In this document: one piece after another, positions 27,309-35,578 of the stretch
Layout of the letters: every line of letters begins with the position of its first letter
How positions within the stretch are numbered: the stretch's first letter is position 1
Assembly (NCBI GenBank): GCA_050018415.1
Contig: JBEKAB010000018.1
Location: 5,792-69,791 of the forward strand
From: UBA1161 sp002311745
GTDB lineage: Bacteria; Planctomycetota; Phycisphaerae; Tepidisphaerales; Tepidisphaeraceae
Length of the DNA stretch: 64,000 bases
Direction of reading: 5' to 3'
Notes under the pieces: model-generated
What the model was told of the DNA's origin: nothing
The model's input: the letters and a program-made list of their open reading frames with translations, nothing else
Databases searched by the model: none
Made by a program: the position numbers and the translations under genes

Positions 27309-27446
27309 ATGAGAGGCAACCGCAACACCCGCATTGGTTTTCCAACTTGCGGTGTCGCCGTATCCGTCATGCTGGCGATGCTTGTTTCTGGTGTCGCCTG
27401 CCGCAGGAATGAACTGGCGGATTGCCGCCACGCCGCCGTTTCGTGA
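27309..27446 (+). CDS. Possible short lipoprotein-like ORF (doubtful)
   Basis: A 45-codon frame starting five bases after tRNA-Leu. The predicted peptide has a basic start (MRGNRNTR), a hydrophobic core (VAVSVMLAMLV) and SGVAC followed by a polar tail, which resembles a lipoprotein signal peptide with an imperfect lipobox. There is no ribosome binding site, since the upstream bases belong to the tRNA. It may be chance or the remnant of a longer gene. The rest of the gap to 27646 shows nothing recognisable. Confidence 0.25.
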   Translation: MRGNRNTRIGFPTCGVAVSVMLAMLVSGVACRRNELADCRHAAVS

Positions 27447-27646
27447 GGGGCCACAATGGGCCGCCGTCCCAAATGATGAATTGAGCGTGGAAGTCGAAAA
27501 AGTACAATCGCAGAATCGAATAGGGCAAGCACCTCGATTGTGGGTCGTATCGAGATCATGCCCGGGGCCTCAGGCAAATCTTTACAGCCACCGCGTGCGG
27601 CCTACAATTCCGTGGCGGCAGACACGAGGGTAAAACGGGCGGCCCG

Positions 27647-29794
27647 ATGGACCAACACTCCCCAGACGACGGGGCATCCGAGCCCACGGCAATTCCGCCG
27701 TCTGATCGGCCGAAACCGATCCCCACCCCGTTTGAATCGTCTGCGGCGCGGATTCCCGAACAGATCGGGCCGTATCGCATCCTGGAATTGCTCGGCGAAG
27801 GGGGCATGGGGAGCGTCTACAAAGCCGAACAACGCGCCGGCGTGCGCCGCACGGTGGCGGTGAAGGTGATCAAATCCAGCGGCTCCGGCGCGGATGTGTT
27901 GGCGCGTTTCGACGCGGAACGACAGGCGCTGGCACGGATGGATCATCCCAACATCGCGCGGGTGTTGCACGCCGGGCAGACCGCCGAGGGGCAACCGTAT
28001 CTCGTGATGGAATACGTTCCCGGCATTCCCATCACGACGTTCGCCGACCAGAACAAATTGCCGATCTCGCAACGCTTGGAACTGTTCATGCTGGTGTGCA
28101 GCGCCATCTCGCACGCGCATACCAAGGCGATCATTCATCGCGACATCAAGGCGTCCAACGTCCTGGCGTATATGGCGGACGGAAAAGCGACGGTAAAAGT
28201 CATCGACTTTGGAATCGCCAAGGCCTTGGCGGGGGACCGCCTGACCGATCGGACGTTCAATACGCAGATGGGCCGGCCGATCGGAACCTACGCATCGATG
28301 AGTCCGGAGCAGGCGGACGCCAGCCCCGACATCGACACGCGAACGGACGTTTATTCCCTGGGCGTCTTGCTGTACGAGCTGTTGACTGGAATGCATCCGT
28401 TCGACCAGAAGATGCTGGCGAGGCTGGCGGACCAGGAAATGCGCCGGGTGATCCGGGAAGAGAATCCACCGCGACCCAGCACGCGGCTGTCTTCGCTGGG
28501 GGCGGAGGGGGAGACGATTGCGACCGCACGGCGGGTGGCGCGGGAAGCCCTGGCGCGGCAATTACGGGCGGAGCTGGAATGGATCCCGCTGATGGCGATG
28601 CGCAAGGAGCGCGATCGCCGCTATGCCGGCGCGCTGGAGATGTCCGAGGACATCCGCAATTATCTCGAAGGCCGTCCGCTGCGCGCCGGGCCGGAAAGCC
28701 AGGCCTATCGGCTCAAGAAATTCGCCCGCCGCCACCGAGTGCCGCTGATCGCGGCGCTGGCGGTGGTGCTCGGCGTCGCCGGCGCCGTCCAATGGTACAT
28801 CCACGCCATCCGCACCGAACAGCGCAAAACCGAAGCCGCCCTCGCCGTCGCCCAAGCCGAGCGTGACGAGGCCGTGCGCCAGCAACGGATCGCCTTGGCG
28901 GTCCAAAATTTCCTTTCCGACATGCTCGCCAAGGCCGATCCGAGACAGTCGCTGGGCGAAAACGTCACGGTCGCGCAGGCCATTCAGGCGGCCGCCAAGC
29001 ATTTGGACAACGGCGCGTTGAAGGATGCGCCGCTGGTCGAGGCGTCGATCCGCACGACGATCGGATTGAGCTTTTGGGGACTTGGCCGCCTCGACGATGC
29101 CGAGCTGAATCTTCGCAGAGCGATGGAAATCAACCGAATGGTCTTGCCCGCGGGCGACCCGGGGATCGCGACGAGCCTGTTCAACCTGGCCTGCGTGCTG
29201 AGGAATGAATACAAGATCGACGAAGCGGAAAAGCTGCATCGCGAGGCGTTGGCGATTCGCCGCAAGGCGCTGCCTCCCGACGATCCGGCCATCGCCAGCA
29301 GTCTGGAATATCTGGGCAACGTGATGCAGGCCCGGGACAAGCTGGCCGAAGCCGAGCAACTGCACCGCGAGTCGCTGGCCATTCGGCGTCGGGCGCTGCC
29401 CGCCGGCGATCTGGCCATCGCCGAGAGCCTGCGCAAACTCGCCCAGGTGCTTGCCATCGAGAACAAGGCCGCCGAAGCCGAGCCGTTGAGCCGTGAGTCG
29501 ATGGAGATGGTTCGCAAGCTGTTTCCCCCCGGTCATCCGGAAATCGCCGAAAGCGAAATCGTCCTGGGGATTGTGCTGGAGGGCGAGCAAGAGTACGACC
29601 AGGCCGAAGCCCTGTTCCGCGAGGCATTGGAGATTCGCCGCAAGGTGTTTCCGGCCGGTCACATCAAAATCCGGCAGGCAATGCTAGATTTGGTGTCTGT
29701 GTTGCGACACGAGGGAAAGTACGCCGAGGCCGCGTCGCTGGCACGTGCCGCCTTGGACGAAGCGCCAAAGGAGTTCCCGTCCGACAGCAAGTAG
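27647..29794 (+). CDS. Membrane Ser/Thr protein kinase with C-terminal TPRs, ended early by TAG
   Basis: A 715-residue product as read. Residues about 40-345 form a complete Hanks-type kinase (LGEGGMGSVYKA, VAVKVIK, HRDIKASNV, VIDFGIAKA, MSPEQ). A membrane helix follows (VPLIAALAVVLGVAGAVQWY, about 365-385), then an extracytoplasmic coiled coil and at least five TPR-like repeats of about 42 residues (LHREALAIRRKALP type). The frame stops at TAG (29792-29794) in the middle of a repeat, and the same frame continues for another 88 codons of TPR-like sequence. So the gene is either truncated by a nonsense mutation, read through, or affected by a base-call error. The kinase domain should be unaffected. 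Confidence 0.85.
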   Translation: MDQHSPDDGASEPTAIPPSDRPKPIPTPFESSAARIPEQIGPYRILELLGEGGMGSVYKAEQRAGVRRTVAVKVIKSSGSGADVLARFDAERQALARMDHPNIARVLHAGQTAEGQPYLVMEYVPGIPITTFADQNKLPISQRLELFMLVCSAISHAHTKAIIHRDIKASNVLAYMADGKATVKVIDFGIAKALAGDRLTDRTFNTQMGRPIGTYASMSPEQADASPDIDTRTDVYSLGVLLYELLTGMHPFDQKMLARLADQEMRRVIREENPPRPSTRLSSLGAEGETIATARRVAREALARQLRAELEWIPLMAMRKERDRRYAGALEMSEDIRNYLEGRPLRAGPESQAYRLKKFARRHRVPLIAALAVVLGVAGAVQWYIHAIRTEQRKTEAALAVAQAERDEAVRQQRIALAVQNFLSDMLAKADPRQSLGENVTVAQAIQAAAKHLDNGALKDAPLVEASIRTTIGLSFWGLGRLDDAELNLRRAMEINRMVLPAGDPGIATSLFNLACVLRNEYKIDEAEKLHREALAIRRKALPPDDPAIASSLEYLGNVMQARDKLAEAEQLHRESLAIRRRALPAGDLAIAESLRKLAQVLAIENKAAEAEPLSRESMEMVRKLFPPGHPEIAESEIVLGIVLEGEQEYDQAEALFREALEIRRKVFPAGHIKIRQAMLDLVSVLRHEGKYAEAASLARAALDEAPKEFPSDSK

Positions 29795-30061
29795 CTCCTC
29801 GAAGAAATGTATGGGCTGGCGCACGTGCTGGAATCGCAGGGCAAATACGCCCAGGCCGAGCAGCAATATCGGGAACAGCCGGAGATTCAACGGAAACATC
29901 ACCCCGCCGGCGCGAGGGCGGAGGCGGAAGCGTTGGCGGAATTGCTGGATCAAGCCAGCCGCAGCCCCGAAGCGGCCGCGATCCGCAAAAAATTCTCCAT
30001 CGCGCAGCCGGCAACGCAACCCTCCGCCACCCGCCCAGCTCCCCAGCCGCCGTCGAATTAA
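29795..30061 (+). pseudogene. In-frame continuation of the TPR kinase after the TAG stop
   Basis: This stretch is in the same frame as the kinase gene and begins directly after its TAG codon. It encodes a recognisable further TPR unit (MYGLAHVLESQGKYAQAEQQ) and a Pro/Ala/Thr-rich tail ending in TAA. The continuity suggests the ancestral gene ran from 27647 to 30061. Independent translation from the ATG at 29807 is possible but lacks a good ribosome binding site. Confidence 0.7.
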
Positions 30062-30126
30062 AGCTCGCGCCAACGAATGGCCTTTACTTAAGCCGCAACC
30101 GTTTTGGTTTTCAACCTTTCGCGTAG

Positions 30127-30702
30127 CTGCCGGCGCTGTTGGCGATTTTCGTGCGTTTCGGAGTGGGCGAGTCGGACGTGTGGCGGCGCGGGCGGGCCGC
30201 CAACTGGCGGGAGCTGGTGCGCGGGATCGGGCGGCATTGGCCGGTCTTCGTGTATCTGGTGGCGATGATGACGATGATGAATCTATCCTCGCACGGAACG
30301 CAGGACCTTTATCCGGCGTTCTTGCAGCGCAGCCGGGGGCTGCGGGTGAAGGACCGCTCGGCGCTGACGGCCATCTCGATGGTGGGAGCGATCCTGGGCG
30401 GGCTGTGCTTCGGGCGGATATCGGATCACTTCGGGCGGCGTCGGGCGATGGCGGCGGCGTTTGCGGGGGCGATCTGCACGGTGCCGCTGTCGCTGGCCAC
30501 TCATCCGAAGAACGCCGTCCTGAGCGGTACACTGACCGCCCCCGTGGTGGACGGTGTGGCCACGTTCAATGAATTGTCGCTCAATGTTCCAGGCTGTTAC
30601 AGGTTGGTGGCCGCCGATAGCAACGCGATTCCATCGATTACGTCTCCACCCTTTAACGTGAAGACGTGTGTCGGCGACGGGGGGCGACGCGACGAAAAGT
30701 AG
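30127..30702 (+). pseudogene. Chimeric remnant: MFS transporter fragment joined to an Ig-like fragment
   Basis: The frame opens after a stop at 30124-30126 with LPALLAIFVRFGVGESDVW, the interior of a major facilitator transporter. It continues through MMNLSSHGTQDLYPAFLQ and GGLCFGRISDHFGRRRAM, which are MFS sialate/sugar-transporter-like motifs. Near base 30487-30500 the membrane protein breaks off, and an unrelated segment follows, GTLTAPVVDGVATFNELS then YRLVAADSN, which looks like a bacterial Ig-like surface-protein repeat. Neither part is complete. I read this as two gene remnants fused by deletion or recombination. No start site of its own is evident. Confidence 0.7.
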
Positions 30703-30723
30703 AAGGCCCGCGTAAGTTCAATT

Positions 30724-32028
30724 TTAGACAGCCACGTCGGATAGGCTTGGCGCGGTCGGGTTGGCCAGGGCTTCGCGGGCTTTGGCGTCGTCGAAGACGC
30801 CCTCCCAGCGGGCGATGGCGACGGTGGCGATGCCGTTGCCGATCAGATTGGTCACGGCCCGGGCCTGATTCACGAAACTTTCGATCCCCAAAAGCAACAC
30901 GATGCCGGCAACGGGAATCTTGTCGTTCATGGATGCCAGAGTCGCCGCCAACGTCACGAAGCCCGCGCCCGCCACGCCGGCCGAGCCTTTGGACGTCAGC
31001 AGCAGCACCGCCAGCACGACGAGCTGATCGGCCAGGCTCAGGTGGATGCCCATGGCCTGGGCGATGAAGATCGCAGCCATGGTCAGGTAGATGCTTGTGC
31101 CATCGGCGTTGAAGGTGTAGCCGGCCGGAAGGACCAGATCGACCAGGGATTTTTCGCAGCCGAGATTTTGCAGTTTCACGATCATCTGCGGCAGCACGGC
31201 CTCCGTGGAGCAGGTGCCGAAGACGATCAGGATTTCATCCTTGATGTACTTGAGGAATTGCCACAGGGAAATGCGGCTGACGGCCGCGACCAGGCCCAAC
31301 ACGGCGAAGATGAAAACCAGGCAAGTGAGGTAGACGCAAGCCATCAGACGGCCGTAGGAGACGAGCTTGGCCGTGCCGTATCTGCCGATCACAAACGCCA
31401 TGGAGCCGAACGCCGCCAGGGGAGCGAGGTACATCACGATGCGCACCATGGCGAACATCGCGTGCAGAAACACGTCCAGCAGATCGATCAGTTGTTGTTT
31501 TCGGGGGCCCGCGCGCGACAGGGCGATGCCGAAAAGCACGGAAATGAGGATGATGGGCAGCATCTTGCCCTCAGCGAACGCGCCGACCGCGCTGTTGGGG
31601 ATGATGTCCATGAGGAAATTGATGGCGCCGGGCTTGGGCGCCGCCGCGGCATAGCCGGAGACTTGCGATTGATCCAGCAGCGCCGGATTGATGTTCATCC
31701 CCGATCCCGGTCGCACCACGTTCACCACCACCAGCCCGATGATCAGGGCGATGGTGGACAGGACCTCGAAGTAGACCAGGGCTTTGACGCCGACCCGCCC
31801 CACCGTCTTCAGGTCGCCCATGCGCGCGATGCCGACGGTCACCGTGCCGAAGATGATCGGCGCCAGCATCATGCGGATGAGCTTGATGAACGCGGTGCCC
31901 AGAATTCCCAGTTTGTCGGTGCGGCCGGGGAAAAGGCATCCCACCACGATGCCCAAAGCCATGCCGATCAGAAGTTGGACCCAGAGCTGAGAAAGCAGGC
32001 TTTTTCGCCGTCGATTGTTCTGGGCCAC
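30724..32028 (-). CDS. Dicarboxylate/amino acid:cation symporter (DctA/GltP family)
   Basis: A 434-residue membrane transporter of the DAACS family, importing C4-dicarboxylates or acidic amino acids with protons or sodium. Family features are the N-terminal helix LWVQLLIGMALGIVVGC, the FIKLIRMMLAPIIFGTV segment, the serine-rich-loop position occupied by VFGTCSTEAVLPQM, the LPAGYTFNADGTSIY motif, LLLTSKGSAGVAGAGFVTLA and the final NLIGNGIATVAIARWEG. It is complete, with a normal length for the family. DctA and GltP cannot be separated by eye. It lies downstream of aroF on the same strand, 61 bases away. Confidence 0.9.
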   Translation of the reverse strand: MAQNNRRRKSLLSQLWVQLLIGMALGIVVGCLFPGRTDKLGILGTAFIKLIRMMLAPIIFGTVTVGIARMGDLKTVGRVGVKALVYFEVLSTIALIIGLVVVNVVRPGSGMNINPALLDQSQVSGYAAAAPKPGAINFLMDIIPNSAVGAFAEGKMLPIILISVLFGIALSRAGPRKQQLIDLLDVFLHAMFAMVRIVMYLAPLAAFGSMAFVIGRYGTAKLVSYGRLMACVYLTCLVFIFAVLGLVAAVSRISLWQFLKYIKDEILIVFGTCSTEAVLPQMIVKLQNLGCEKSLVDLVLPAGYTFNADGTSIYLTMAAIFIAQAMGIHLSLADQLVVLAVLLLTSKGSAGVAGAGFVTLAATLASMNDKIPVAGIVLLLGIESFVNQARAVTNLIGNGIATVAIARWEGVFDDAKAREALANPTAPSLSDVAV

Positions 32029-32089
32029 GATCTTCCTCCGCCGCCCCAGAATATCAGTTCCGCCGACGACAACTGCAAGTGCAGAGGTT

Positions 32090-33112
32090 TCACACGTCGC
32101 GGTCCACCGCCGTCGCGATGCGCTTGATCGCCTTCATCATCTCCGAGAATTGTCGCGGCGTGATCGACTGGGCGCCGTCGGTGAGGGCGTGTTCGGGATC
32201 GTTGTGCACCTCGATGATCAGGCCATCGGCGCCGGCGGCGACGGCGGCGCGGCACATGCTGTCCACCAGGTAGCTCTTGCCCGTCCCCTGGCTGGGATCG
32301 ACCACCACCGGCAGATGGCTCACGCGATGCAGTTCCGGCACCGCCGCCAGGGCCAGGGTGTTGCGAACGTAATCCTCGTAGGTGCGGATGCCGCGCTCGC
32401 ACAGCATCACCTGCGTGTTGCCCTTGGCCATGATGTACTCGGCGGCAAGCAAAAATTCCTCCAGCGTCGCGCTCATGCCGCGCTTCAGCAGCACCGGTTT
32501 GTCCTGCTCGCCGACGGCGTTGAGCAGGTTGAAATTCTGCATGTTGCGAGCCCCCACTTGCAGCACATCGGCGTAGCGGTGGACCAGGTCCACTTGATCG
32601 ATGGACATCACTTCGGTGACGACGGCCAGGCCGGTTTGCTCGCGAGCCAGGGCGAGCAATTGCAAACCCTCTTCGGCCAGCCCTTGGAAGGAATAGGGAT
32701 TGGTCCTGGGCTTGAACGCTCCGCCGCGCAAGGCCACAGCGCCGGATTCCTTGACGGCGTGGGCAATCTCCAGGATCTGCGACTTGCTTTCCACGCTGCA
32801 CGGACCGGCGATGACGGCGACGGTTTTGCCGCCGACCTTGGCGTTGGTCTTTCCGCCCAGGGGAACGGCGGTGCGATCCTTTTTCACCTCGCGGGAGGCG
32901 ATCTTGTAAGCCGCCAGGATCGGCACCACGCGGTCCACTCCCGCGACCGATTCCAGGGCGGAGCGGTCCTTGAACCGGTCATCGCCGATGACCGCCACGA
33001 CCGTTCGCTCCTCGCCGACGATGATGTGCTCTTTGAGCCCCATTTCACGTACCAGTTGGACCACGTGGTCGATTTCCTTCTTGCTCGAGCCGGGTTTCAT
33101 GACGACAACCAT
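32090..33112 (-). CDS. aroF: 3-deoxy-7-phosphoheptulonate (DAHP) synthase, type I-beta
   Basis: A 340-residue enzyme joining phosphoenolpyruvate and erythrose 4-phosphate, the committed first step of aromatic amino acid synthesis. The N-terminal 75 residues are the ferredoxin-like regulatory domain (MVVVMKPGSSKKEIDHVVQL). The barrel carries AGPCSVES, RGGAFKPRTNPYSFQG, VGARNMQNF, LLKRGMSATLEEF, CERGIRTYE and DPSQGTGKS. The ATG at 33112 is chosen because GGAGG lies four bases before it and because the upstream in-frame sequence coincides with a terminator hairpin. Expression is probably controlled by the attenuator immediately upstream. An in-frame ATG at 33166 would add 18 residues but would place the hairpin inside the gene. 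Confidence 0.93.
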   Translation of the reverse strand: MVVVMKPGSSKKEIDHVVQLVREMGLKEHIIVGEERTVVAVIGDDRFKDRSALESVAGVDRVVPILAAYKIASREVKKDRTAVPLGGKTNAKVGGKTVAVIAGPCSVESKSQILEIAHAVKESGAVALRGGAFKPRTNPYSFQGLAEEGLQLLALAREQTGLAVVTEVMSIDQVDLVHRYADVLQVGARNMQNFNLLNAVGEQDKPVLLKRGMSATLEEFLLAAEYIMAKGNTQVMLCERGIRTYEDYVRNTLALAAVPELHRVSHLPVVVDPSQGTGKSYLVDSMCRAAVAAGADGLIIEVHNDPEHALTDGAQSITPRQFSEMMKAIKRIATAVDRDV

Positions 33113-33134
33113 GACGCCTCCGATGACGCTAACG

Positions 33135-33164
33135 AAAAGGCCCCAGGATTCGCGTCCTGAGGCC
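33135..33164 (-). terminator. Attenuator terminator hairpin before aroF
   Basis: On the minus strand GGCCTCAGGA pairs with TCCTGGGGCC (one G-T pair) around a CGCGAA loop and is followed directly by TTTT. The hairpin ends 22 bases before the aroF ATG. Its position between the leader peptide and the gene, and its overlap with the antiterminator, argue for a regulated terminator. The T-run is short, so its efficiency is uncertain. Confidence 0.75.
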
Positions 33165-33203
33165 ATTGGTGTCTGCGTGCGTAATGCTTGCGGCTCAGGA
33201 CGC
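33152..33203 (-). promoter_or_regulatory. Antiterminator stem of the aroF attenuator
   Basis: GCGTCCTGAG (33203-33194, minus strand) is exactly complementary to CTCAGGACGC (33161-33152). The second strand shares eight bases with the 5' half of the terminator stem, so the two structures exclude each other. The first strand contains the TGA stop codon of the leader ORF. A ribosome finishing the leader would cover this strand and let the terminator form, while one stalled at the aromatic codons would leave it free. Confidence 0.72.
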
Positions 33204-33269
33204 GGCTTGTTCGGCCGGGTAAAAGTACCCGGTAAACCAGAACCAAAATGCGCGTGCCTGGCGCTGCAT
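33195..33269 (-). CDS. Aromatic-codon leader peptide of aroF
   Basis: A 24-codon ORF from ATG to TGA. After MQRQARA the peptide reads FWFWFTGYFY, that is four Phe, two Trp and two Tyr codons within ten, then PAEQAAS. Such runs of regulatory codons are the hallmark of attenuator leader peptides (compare the Phe-rich pheA leader and the WW of trpL in enteric bacteria). A small hairpin (33215-33232, CCGGGTA/TACCCGG) lies within the Gly-Tyr-Phe-Tyr codons and could slow polymerase. No strong ribosome binding site precedes it. The start is only a few bases from the predicted transcription start, so translation may be nearly leaderless. Confidence 0.78.
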   Translation of the reverse strand: MQRQARAFWFWFTGYFYPAEQAAS

Positions 33270-33281
33270 ATCAGGAATAGA

Positions 33282-33309
33282 TATATACCACCGCCGGCGG
33301 GCCTGTCAA
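33282..33309 (-). promoter_or_regulatory. Sigma-70-type promoter of the aroF leader
   Basis: On the minus strand a perfect TTGACA (33309-33304) is followed after 16 bases by TATATA (33287-33282). Transcription would start near 33275, about six bases before the leader ATG. Both boxes stand out from the GC-rich surroundings. Confidence 0.75.
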
Positions 33310-33425
33310 AGCCGGCTAGGCCCCGAGATTCGCCAAATCGCCGGGTGCGCTGGCGCAGGGGTGGGGTGCGGCTTGACCGTGGGCGGGTGGATACTGAACA
33401 ATGTCTGGCCGCATTGGGAGGCATC

Positions 33426-33770
33426 ATGGCAAAGAAACGAGCTCGCAAGGCTTCGCGCAAGAAAGGCCGATCCGCCGCCAAGGCTGGCGGCCGAAGGCGT
33501 TCCACGGCGAAAAAGACGCGCAGGAAAGCCGCCCGTAGGCCGGTGCGCCGCGTCCGCAAGGCGCCGCGCCGGGTAGCCAAACGGCCGGTGGTTCGTCGGG
33601 TCGTGCCCAAGCCGGTCGTGCCCAAGCCGGTCGTGCCCAGGCCGGTCGCGCCGCCGGAGTCGTGGCTCCCGCCGCCGCCACCGCCGGTCGTCCCGACCCC
33701 GGCGCCGCAGCCTGAGCCCCAAACGCCCAGCGCTCCGCCGGAGCCGCCGACGTCAGAAGAGATGATCTGA
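33426..33770 (+). CDS. Histone-H1-like basic protein with Pro-rich tail
   Basis: A 114-residue protein. The first 60 residues are Lys/Arg/Ala-rich (MAKKRARKASRKKGR and KKTRRKAARRPVRRV), like the C-terminal tails of histone H1 and bacterial HU/Hc1-type DNA-binding proteins. The second half is Pro/Val-rich and ends acidic (EPPTSEEMI). A 15-base unit (TCGTGCCCAAGCCGG) is repeated three times at 33601-33645 and gives KPVVPKPVVPRPV. GGGAGG precedes the ATG. It is divergent from the aroF leader. Nucleoid or RNA binding is inferred from composition only; low complexity prevents firm family assignment. Confidence 0.72.
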   Translation: MAKKRARKASRKKGRSAAKAGGRRRSTAKKTRRKAARRPVRRVRKAPRRVAKRPVVRRVVPKPVVPKPVVPRPVAPPESWLPPPPPPVVPTPAPQPEPQTPSAPPEPPTSEEMI

Positions 33771-33800
33771 CGTAAGGCACCGATCGAGCCTCGTCATCGG

Positions 33801-35531
33801 ATGACCAGCACGATCCCCGAAATACCGCCGCCGGCGCCGGCGTCGCCCGCCGCCCCGATGCCTCCGCGCGGCGGGCTGGAACGCTGGTGCGGCTGGATCG
33901 CCCTGACCCTGGCGGCGCTCTCGCTGCTCAGCATCCGCTCGTATCCGTTTTACGATCCCGACGAATTCAACTACATCGACGCTTCGCGAGGGATGGTCGA
34001 GCAGGGCGACTGGATCACGCCGCACTTCAACGGCGAGGCGCGCGTCGTCAAACCCGTCCTGTTCTACTGGATCGTCGCCGCGACCTTCAAGATATTCGGC
34101 GCCCACGTTGCGCTAGCGCGGCTCTGCTCCGCCGCCGCGGCGGCGGCAGGCGTGGTCATGGTCGGACTGACGGCCCGGCATCTTTTGGGGAATCGCGCGG
34201 CGCTGTTGGCCGCCCTGTTTGCCGCCGGACACCTTAGCGTCGCGCAGCTCAGCCACGTCGCCAGCGTGGACCCCACTCTCTGGGCCTTCACCGCCGTGGC
34301 CAATTGCGCGTTTATCCGCGTGGCCTTTCCGCTGGACGATGGCGCTTTATCCCGCGGCTGTGGATACCTGTTTTTCGCGGCGACGGCGCTGGCGCTGCTG
34401 ACCAAAGGCCCCGTGGCGCTGGTCTGGTGTCTGGTGCCGTTTCTGTGGCTGATCATCCGCCGCGATTGGGCGGCGCTGGGCCGATTCCCCTGGGTCCGCG
34501 GCGTTTTGCTCATGCTCCTGCTGGTCGTGCCCTGGGCCAGTTTCTTCATCGCGCGCAACGCCCACCAGCTCAAAGCGATGCTGTGGGAAAGCACCTCGCA
34601 CGAATCCTACGCGCAGTTCGCCGGGCCCACCTCTTCCCTGGGCGACGCCGCTCGCATCTTGGAGCAACTTCTGCCCAGCATCGGGCCGTGGCTGCCCCTG
34701 ATCATCCTGGCTTTGGTCGGCGGCTGGCGCGCGGGATTCAACGCCAAAACGCGCTGCGGCGCGTTTTTGATCTTCTGGCTGGCGACCCTGCTGCTCATCC
34801 TGACGCTGGCGCACAACAAGAGCTTTCGCTACATGCTGACGCCGATCGGCCCGACGTGCCTGCTTCTGGCCGGCTGGTTCGACGCCGCCCTGGACGATCC
34901 CAAAACGCGCAGGGGTCTGTCCGTCGCCGCGATTTCCTATGGCATCGTGACCGCCCTGCTGGCCGTTCCGATCCTGGTCGTCATTTTCGCCAACCCTCAC
35001 GAGGAGACGCGCTGGCTGTGGGGGCACGTCGCGGTCCTGGCGATCTGCAGCGAGATGCTGCTGCGAAGTTGGCGCAGCGGGCGCATCCACCGCCTGTTGC
35101 CGGCGATGGTGGTCGGCGTCATTTACGTCAACATGTTCGTGGCCAACCTGAGCATACCGCCCCTGACGGGCACGACGATGGCGACGCTGGGGGGCGTCAT
35201 CGAGCGCTCCGTGCCGCCGGATCAGCCGTTCGTCGCCGCCGGGGGCCTCAGCCCGCGCTACCTGGTCTATTTTTCGCGTCGGCTGATGCGGGATGTGCGT
35301 ACACCGGGACAACTGGCGGCCGCTCTGGAGACTGCGCCGGCGTGCCTCGTGCGTCAAAGAGATTGGGATCAGGTGCCCCCGCAAATGCGCGCGCCCTTTG
35401 TGACCGTGGCGCACTGCATCGTGCCGCGCCGTCCGCCGATCCTCTCACCGGTCCTGGCCAAGAACCGCGAGGAGGCGATCCTGGTCGTTCGCCAAAGCCT
35501 CGCCGCAACGCAGCCGTCCGTATCGCATTGA
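33801..35531 (+). CDS. GT39/ArnT-like membrane glycosyltransferase
   Basis: A 576-residue protein with about ten to twelve membrane helices. The first periplasmic loop has YPFYDPDEFNYIDASRGM followed by GDWITPHFNGEARVVKPVL, the acidic DPDE loop and the nearby KP of the PMT_2/ArnT group, which move sugars from polyprenyl phosphate to lipid A, proteins or glycans. A Pro-rich N-terminus (PPPAPASPAAPMPP) precedes the first helix. The C-terminal 120 residues are soluble. Acceptor unknown; with kdsA and a GnnA-like gene nearby, lipid A modification is a reasonable guess only. Confidence 0.82.
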   Translation: MTSTIPEIPPPAPASPAAPMPPRGGLERWCGWIALTLAALSLLSIRSYPFYDPDEFNYIDASRGMVEQGDWITPHFNGEARVVKPVLFYWIVAATFKIFGAHVALARLCSAAAAAAGVVMVGLTARHLLGNRAALLAALFAAGHLSVAQLSHVASVDPTLWAFTAVANCAFIRVAFPLDDGALSRGCGYLFFAATALALLTKGPVALVWCLVPFLWLIIRRDWAALGRFPWVRGVLLMLLLVVPWASFFIARNAHQLKAMLWESTSHESYAQFAGPTSSLGDAARILEQLLPSIGPWLPLIILALVGGWRAGFNAKTRCGAFLIFWLATLLLILTLAHNKSFRYMLTPIGPTCLLLAGWFDAALDDPKTRRGLSVAAISYGIVTALLAVPILVVIFANPHEETRWLWGHVAVLAICSEMLLRSWRSGRIHRLLPAMVVGVIYVNMFVANLSIPPLTGTTMATLGGVIERSVPPDQPFVAAGGLSPRYLVYFSRRLMRDVRTPGQLAAALETAPACLVRQRDWDQVPPQMRAPFVTVAHCIVPRRPPILSPVLAKNREEAILVVRQSLAATQPSVSH

Positions 35532-35554
35532 ACGCGGCACCCCGCAGCGCGCCT

Positions 35555-35578
35555 CTTCGTCTCTTCGTCTCTTCGTCT
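35555..35578. repeat. Three tandem copies of CTTCGTCT
   Basis: An 8-base unit is repeated exactly three times just after the GT39 stop, followed by CTGAGACC. It sits in the 357-base gap before tRNA-Ser, which otherwise holds no recognisable gene. Two perfect hairpins end that gap: GTCCCGG/CCGGGAC (35852-35869) and GTTCGCC/GGCGAAC (35873-35889). Confidence 0.6.

Noticed and set aside
33113..33625. An N-terminal extension of aroF by about 170 codons
   Set aside because: The extra part is Arg-rich shadow sequence of the H1-like gene and runs through the promoter, leader and terminator hairpin; the GGAGG-preceded ATG at 33112 gives the normal family length.
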